25,598 bases of DNA from Aalborgiella sp040079635 (GTDB lineage Bacteria; Pseudomonadota; Gammaproteobacteria; Burkholderiales; Burkholderiaceae_C): assembly GCA_040079635.1 (NCBI GenBank), contig JBEBJY010000037.1, forward strand, positions 1-25,598, in the 5' to 3' direction. Each line of letters starts with the position of its first letter. Positions within the stretch are counted from its first letter, which is position 1. The translations under genes and the position numbers were made by a program. Positions 22,450 through 25,598 of the stretch are shown here, one piece after another. The notes below the pieces were generated by a model. It made no database searches. It had not been told where the DNA came from and was given only the letters and a program-made list of their open reading frames with translations.

Positions 22450-22846
22450 ACGCGGTTTCTCGCTCTGACGTTCTGGCGGTTCGCTGTTCCATGATGCGGT
22501 AGAGGTTGCCCTCAATCCAATCAGCCAGGCTTTCCACCTCGCGGGCGACCTCTTGCCCCATGCGGGTCAGGCTATATTCCACATGCGGCGGCACCACAGG
22601 GCGGGCGGTGCGCAGCACAAAACCATCGGCTTCCAGCGCTTGCAGGGTCTGCGCCAGCATTTTTTCGCTCACACCACCAATCTTGCGACGCAGCTCGCTG
22701 AACCGGTAGGTGCCAGCCATCAGCGCCACCAGTACCAGCACGCCCCAGCGGCTGGTGACGTTTTGCAGCACTTTGCGCGAGGGGCAGGCGACAGCGAACA
22801 GCTCGCCACGTACGGGTTGATCTTGTGCGGGTGCGGATGCAATCAT
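22448..22846 (-). CDS. HxlR-family transcriptional regulator, divergent from qorB (YtfH-like)
   Basis: A 132-residue winged-helix regulator: CPSRKVLQNVTSRWGVLVLVAL with the family Cys near residue 20, then YRFSELRRKIGGVSEKMLAQTLQALEADGFVLRTARP and VPPHVEYSLTRMGQEV. The ATG at 22846 has an AAGG site before it. It is divergent from qorB, as ytfH is from qorB (ytfG) in E. coli. HxlR/DUF24 regulators often sense electrophiles or redox state through the N-terminal Cys, here CPSRK. It probably represses qorB and itself through the direct repeats at 22880-22907. Confidence 0.9.
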   Translation of the reverse strand: MIASAPAQDQPVRGELFAVACPSRKVLQNVTSRWGVLVLVALMAGTYRFSELRRKIGGVSEKMLAQTLQALEADGFVLRTARPVVPPHVEYSLTRMGQEVAREVESLADWIEGNLYRIMEQRTARTSERETA

Positions 22847-22879
22847 GGCTAATTACCTTTTTGTATTTTTGCCTATTTC

Positions 22880-22907
22880 TGTACTTACTTTTTTGTATGT
22901 ACTTACT
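22880..22907. promoter_or_regulatory. Direct-repeat operator candidate between HxlR and qorB
   Basis: TGTACTTACT occurs at 22880-22889 and again at 22898-22907, 18 bp apart, in the AT-rich 118-bp gap between the divergent genes. GTAC-TTAC half-sites are typical of HxlR/QorR-type operators as I recall them. Confidence 0.6.
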
Positions 22908-22964
22908 AAAAGTTTGCGTAATTGCTATTATCGCCATCTGTTCAATTTATTCAAGGAGTTTTTC

Positions 22965-23822
22965 ATGATTGCTATTACCGGAGCCACCGGCCAACTGGGT
23001 CGCCTCGTCATTCAAGCGCTTTTGCAAAGCGTACCAGCGAATCAAATCATTGCTGCCGTGCGCAGCCCCGCCAAAGCGCAAGACCTGGCCGCGCTGGGCG
23101 TGCAAGTTCGCCAAGCCGACTACACGCAGCCCGATACCTTGCGTGCCGCGTTTGCTGGTGTGGACAAGTTGCTGCTGATTTCGTCCAGCGAAGTCGGCCA
23201 ACGCGCTGCGCAACACAGCGCCGTGATTGACGCGGCCAAAGCAGCCGGCGTCAAGCTCATCGCCTACACCAGCATCTTGCGTGCCGACACCTCGGCTTTG
23301 GGTTTGGCGGCTGAGCACAAAGAAACCGAAGCCGCCTTGCAAGCATCTGGCGTGCCTTTTGTGCTCTTGCGCAACGGCTGGTACACCGAAAATTACGCTG
23401 GCGTGGTGGCTACAGCAGTGCAATATGGCGCGGTGATGGGCGCTGCCCGCGAAGGGCTCATTGCTGCAGCCTCCCGCGCAGACTACGCCGCCGCTGCCGC
23501 CGCCGTGCTGGTCAAAGACGGTCAAGCTGGCAAGGTGTATGAGCTGGCAGGCGACACAGCGTTCACGATGGCAGAGTTTGCGTCTGAAATCGCCAAGCAA
23601 TCTGGCAAACCTGTGAAATATGCCGATATGCCACAAGCGGTTTATGCAGCAGAGTTGGTCAAAGTGGGACTGCCTGAAGGTTTTGCCGCGTTGTTGGCTG
23701 ATTCAGACGCTGCAGCGGCCAACGGTGGTTTGTTTGACGATGGCAAGCAGTTGAGCCAGTTGATTGGACGCGGTACGACACCGATTAGTCAAACTATAGC
23801 TACCAATTTAATAGCTGCTTAG
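22965..23822 (+). CDS. qorB: NAD(P)H:quinone oxidoreductase 2, NmrA/SDR-like (QorB)
   Basis: A 285-residue atypical SDR. The NADP-binding ITGATGQLGRLV is followed by AAVRSPAKAQDLAALGVQVRQADY, LLLISSSEVGQR, AKAAGVKLIAYTS, LLRNGWYTENY, SRADYAAAAAAVL and GKVYELAGD. This is close to E. coli QorB (YtfG) over nearly the whole length. It reduces quinones with NADPH in the cytoplasm. An AAGGAG site sits before the ATG at 22965. The frame is open from 22845, but that part would cover the operator region. The last residues (NLIAA) and the TAG stop are encoded by dispersed repeat R5, so the native C-terminus appears to have been replaced. Confidence 0.92.
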   Translation: MIAITGATGQLGRLVIQALLQSVPANQIIAAVRSPAKAQDLAALGVQVRQADYTQPDTLRAAFAGVDKLLLISSSEVGQRAAQHSAVIDAAKAAGVKLIAYTSILRADTSALGLAAEHKETEAALQASGVPFVLLRNGWYTENYAGVVATAVQYGAVMGAAREGLIAAASRADYAAAAAAVLVKDGQAGKVYELAGDTAFTMAEFASEIAKQSGKPVKYADMPQAVYAAELVKVGLPEGFAALLADSDAAAANGGLFDDGKQLSQLIGRGTTPISQTIATNLIAA

Positions 23823-23846
23823 GCAATAAATACGACGACTATAGCC
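23811..23846 (+). repeat. Dispersed 36-bp repeat, copy R5, forming the 3' end of qorB
   Basis: In the + orientation it contains ATAGCTGCTTAGGC, AATAAATACG and a diverged ACGACTATAGCC. The bases GCTGCTTAG give the final Ala-Ala-stop of qorB. It lies between the convergent 3' ends of qorB and the HipA-like gene. Confidence 0.85.
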
Positions 23847-23870
23847 AAAAATGAGTATGTTTTGGTGAAT

Positions 23871-25232
23871 TCAAGCCAATTTGACACTATTATCAGCCGC
23901 AATCGCCCGAAACGCGGCGGAAATGCGTGTGTCTGTTGCCGCCGTTTGCCAAAACTGGATGGCCAAAGCCAACGCGCGCGGCCATTCGGGCAGGGTGGCG
24001 GAGGTGGGCAGCGGTTTCGCTGTGACGCCATTTTTGACCTCAAAGTCGTGTTGACCCAGTTCGCCGCCCACGGGGGCGTAGAGCATGGGCAGCATGTCGT
24101 AGGTGGGGGACAGCGTCCAATCACCGCCATTTTGGCTGCCCTCAAGCAGCAACGAGATGTTGCCGTAGTGGCGGTCCGTGTTGGCGATGAGTTGGCCAAA
24201 CGCTTCTAAAAAGCACAAATTGCGGGCATCTTGGGCAGTCAACAGGCTGCGTGTCTGCATGCGCTCGGCCGTGACGTCCCAGGTGACTTCGTTGCCTATG
24301 TATTCAGCGTCATAAACCCTCAACGACACCATGCCTTGCCGACCCAAGCCTTGCGGGTTGTTGGGGGTGATGGCAGGGCGATCAAAGCGGACGGATTCTA
24401 AAAACACGCGCCCCGCCACGGTAAACAGCTTGGTTTGCGCCGCTGGCAGTCCTGCTGCGGACAAGGTTTGCAGCGCCAGATGTTCGCACACCAGCAGGTC
24501 GCGGGTGCGTTGGTCGGTCGGTGAGTCGCCAGCAGGTGAGAACTTGACCAACACGTGCTGCCCATCGCGAATCGTGCAAAACTTGGGTTGCTCCCCCCCA
24601 GCGGATGACCCACCCACCGTGCCTTGCATGGCGCGCTCTGCAAAAGCAGGGTAATCAAGCTCAGATGCGGCTCGGCTGGCGCGTTCGGGCAGGGAGTGGA
24701 AGCGGGCAAAAGCAGCATCTCCCACAACCAGGTTGCCCGGCAAATCTTCCCCAAACAATACCATGGCACGTAGCACGTCGTCGGCGTTCCAGTGGCGTGG
24801 ATCAGCACCCAGCCGTAGCTCAGGGTGAGCATAAGCAAAGGTGCGTCCTATAAAGCCTTGCGGTCGCATATCGTCCAAAAACCAGGGCAGGCCGTCGTGC
24901 TTTTGGCTCACACCATCGGCTTCATCCAACCACACGCCACCGCCTTCTAGTAACACCATGCGGGCAAATGGTGAGGCTTGGCCGTGCACATCAACTCGCA
25001 TGATAGGTACGGTTTGCCCCACACCCGCCACGGTACGCGGCACAACGTAACGCTGATGCCGTGTTGAACCCACCTTCAAAACCTGACCAGACTGGATCAG
25101 AGTCGTCAATGCCCGCGACACTGTGGGCTGGCTCACCCCTAGCGCAGCTTGCAGCTCAGCAGCAGAGGCTACGCCGCCGCGCTGGCGCATGGCTAGCAGC
25201 GTTGATGCTGCGAGTGGATGGACTTGTATCAT
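23871..25232 (-). CDS. yjjJ: HipA-family kinase-like toxin with N-terminal HTH (YjjJ/HipH type)
   Basis: A 453-residue protein. The N-terminal winged HTH (LQAALGVSQPTVSRALTTL, about residues 25-65) is fused to a HipA-like Ser/Thr kinase fold. Visible kinase features are the glycine-rich SSAGGEQPKF, the ATP-anchoring lysine segment VLVKFSP, CEHLALQTLSAAGLP, SVRFDR, the catalytic loop NTDRHYGN with D353, and the metal-binding SPTYDMLP. Length and HTH fusion match E. coli YjjJ/HipH rather than HipA, which has a separate HipB. No HipB-like gene is next to it, also as for yjjJ. HipA-type kinases phosphorylate targets such as aminoacyl-tRNA synthetases and slow growth. The fused HTH may autoregulate. 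The Shine-Dalgarno is weak and the upstream region AT-rich. Confidence 0.9.
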   Translation of the reverse strand: MIQVHPLAASTLLAMRQRGGVASAAELQAALGVSQPTVSRALTTLIQSGQVLKVGSTRHQRYVVPRTVAGVGQTVPIMRVDVHGQASPFARMVLLEGGGVWLDEADGVSQKHDGLPWFLDDMRPQGFIGRTFAYAHPELRLGADPRHWNADDVLRAMVLFGEDLPGNLVVGDAAFARFHSLPERASRAASELDYPAFAERAMQGTVGGSSAGGEQPKFCTIRDGQHVLVKFSPAGDSPTDQRTRDLLVCEHLALQTLSAAGLPAAQTKLFTVAGRVFLESVRFDRPAITPNNPQGLGRQGMVSLRVYDAEYIGNEVTWDVTAERMQTRSLLTAQDARNLCFLEAFGQLIANTDRHYGNISLLLEGSQNGGDWTLSPTYDMLPMLYAPVGGELGQHDFEVKNGVTAKPLPTSATLPEWPRALALAIQFWQTAATDTRISAAFRAIAADNSVKLA

Positions 25233-25352
25233 GAGTAAATAACCAAATAAACAATTGAATAAAGGAGTGAATAGATTGGTGAATGGATAAATTCTACATT
25301 AAATTCAAATATTTCAAGCACTTAACGAAATCGATGAATAGATCAGCCATAA

Positions 25353-25378
25353 AAAAACGCACCCTAGGGTGCGTTTTT
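25353..25378. terminator. Strong bidirectional intrinsic terminator downstream of the GAPDH gene
   Basis: A perfect 13+13 palindrome: five A, CGCACCCT, AGGGTGCG, five T. On the - strand a T-run follows the stem 27 bp after the GAPDH stop codon. The A/T runs on both sides let it work in either direction. Confidence 0.92.
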
Positions 25379-25405
25379 GTTAGACAAAATGTCCTAAGTC
25401 GTGAA

Positions 25406-25598
25406 TTACTTAGAAACCACGCGCACCATCTCCAAGCACTTGTTTGAGTAACCCCACTCGTTGTCGTACCAGCTGACGATTTTGACGAAAGTGCTGTCTA
25501 ACGCGACGCTGGCGTCGGCATCAAAAATCGAGGTGCGGGTGTCGCCACGGAAGTCGGTTGCAACCACTTTGTCTTCGGTGTAGCCCAAAATACCTTTC
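25406..25598 (-). CDS. gap: Glyceraldehyde-3-phosphate dehydrogenase, type I (C-terminal part)
   Basis: The frame is open to the window edge, so the gene starts outside. The visible 63 residues include KGILGYTEDKVV, DFRGDTRTSIFDADA and the nearly invariant VSWYDNEWGYSNK that lines the NAD site. This is the C-terminus of GapA-type GAPDH, a glycolytic/gluconeogenic enzyme converting glyceraldehyde-3-phosphate to 1,3-bisphosphoglycerate. It ends with a strong terminator, so it is the last gene of its transcript. This core gene marks the return from the accessory patchwork to core chromosome. Confidence 0.96.
   Translation of the reverse strand, partial: KGILGYTEDKVVATDFRGDTRTSIFDADASVALDSTFVKIVSWYDNEWGYSNKCLEMVRVVSK

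Noticed and set aside
22845..22964. N-terminal extension of qorB, hydrophobic and looking like a signal or membrane segment
   Set aside because: The region is the AT-rich HxlR/qorB operator; a good AAGGAG site and the E. coli-like start MIAITGATGQLG lie at 22965.
17804..23846. CRISPR array
   Set aside because: The repeats are kilobases apart, in two orientations and diverged at their ends; there are no regular spacers and no cas genes.
24593..24599. Run of seven C (G7 on the coding strand) in the HipA-like gene as a phase-variation tract
   Set aside because: It encodes part of the conserved AGGEQPKF motif and is short; nothing in the single sequence shows length variation.

Overview
The window looks like a chromosomal segment of a betaproteobacterium of the order Burkholderiales, most likely Comamonadaceae. 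This is inferred from gene content (an acyclic-terpene-utilisation type cluster next to a branched-chain-amino-acid-type ABC transporter with an embedded acyl-CoA ligase, and a ytfH/qorB pair), from the GC-rich core genes, and from a short intergenic repeat resembling repeats I recall from that family. No rRNA, tRNA, CRISPR array, transposase or integrase was seen.

Bases 1-13646 are a catabolic region. On the + strand lie the end of a LivF-like ABC ATPase, an AMP-forming acyl-CoA synthetase and a LivK-like periplasmic binding protein. Facing them is a tightly packed - strand operon, read from 11739 down to 3536: TetR regulator, PECR/AtuB-like SDR, AtuC-like carboxyltransferase, AtuD-like acyl-CoA dehydrogenase, AtuF-like biotin carboxylase/BCCP, a second acyl-CoA dehydrogenase and a hotdog thioesterase. 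Three of its junctions are 4-bp ATGA/GTGA overlaps. An AtuA-like gene diverges from the TetR gene across a short intergenic region with a palindromic operator candidate. Together these could import, activate, dehydrogenate, carboxylate and hydrolyse a 3-methyl-branched (isoprenoid-type) acid. No AtuE-like hydratase is present.

Bases 13668-15365 hold a DegT-like PLP protein and a two-helix membrane protein with an Mrr-like nuclease domain. From 15366 the composition drops sharply to AT-rich for one large gene (15444-17792). It encodes two TIR/nucleoside-deoxyribosyltransferase-like domains fused to a P-loop ATPase and a winged-helix-like tail. It is the best candidate here for an uncharacterised defence protein.

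Bases 17793-25232 are a patchwork of small modules: HicBA toxin-antitoxin, a zinc-ribbon miniprotein, the 'mobile mystery' A/B pair (XRE + Fic), a pirin, a DUF1439 lipoprotein, a VOC protein, an HxlR regulator with divergent qorB, and a YjjJ-type HipA kinase. Five copies of a 36-bp repeat sit at the module borders, mostly at gene 3' ends, and one supplies the last codons and stop of qorB. A degenerate copy appears in frame inside the carboxyltransferase gene. A different, widespread repeat (encoding VRPEPVEG) sits in frame inside the AtuA-like gene. The window ends in the 3' part of a - strand GAPDH gene, which has a strong terminator.
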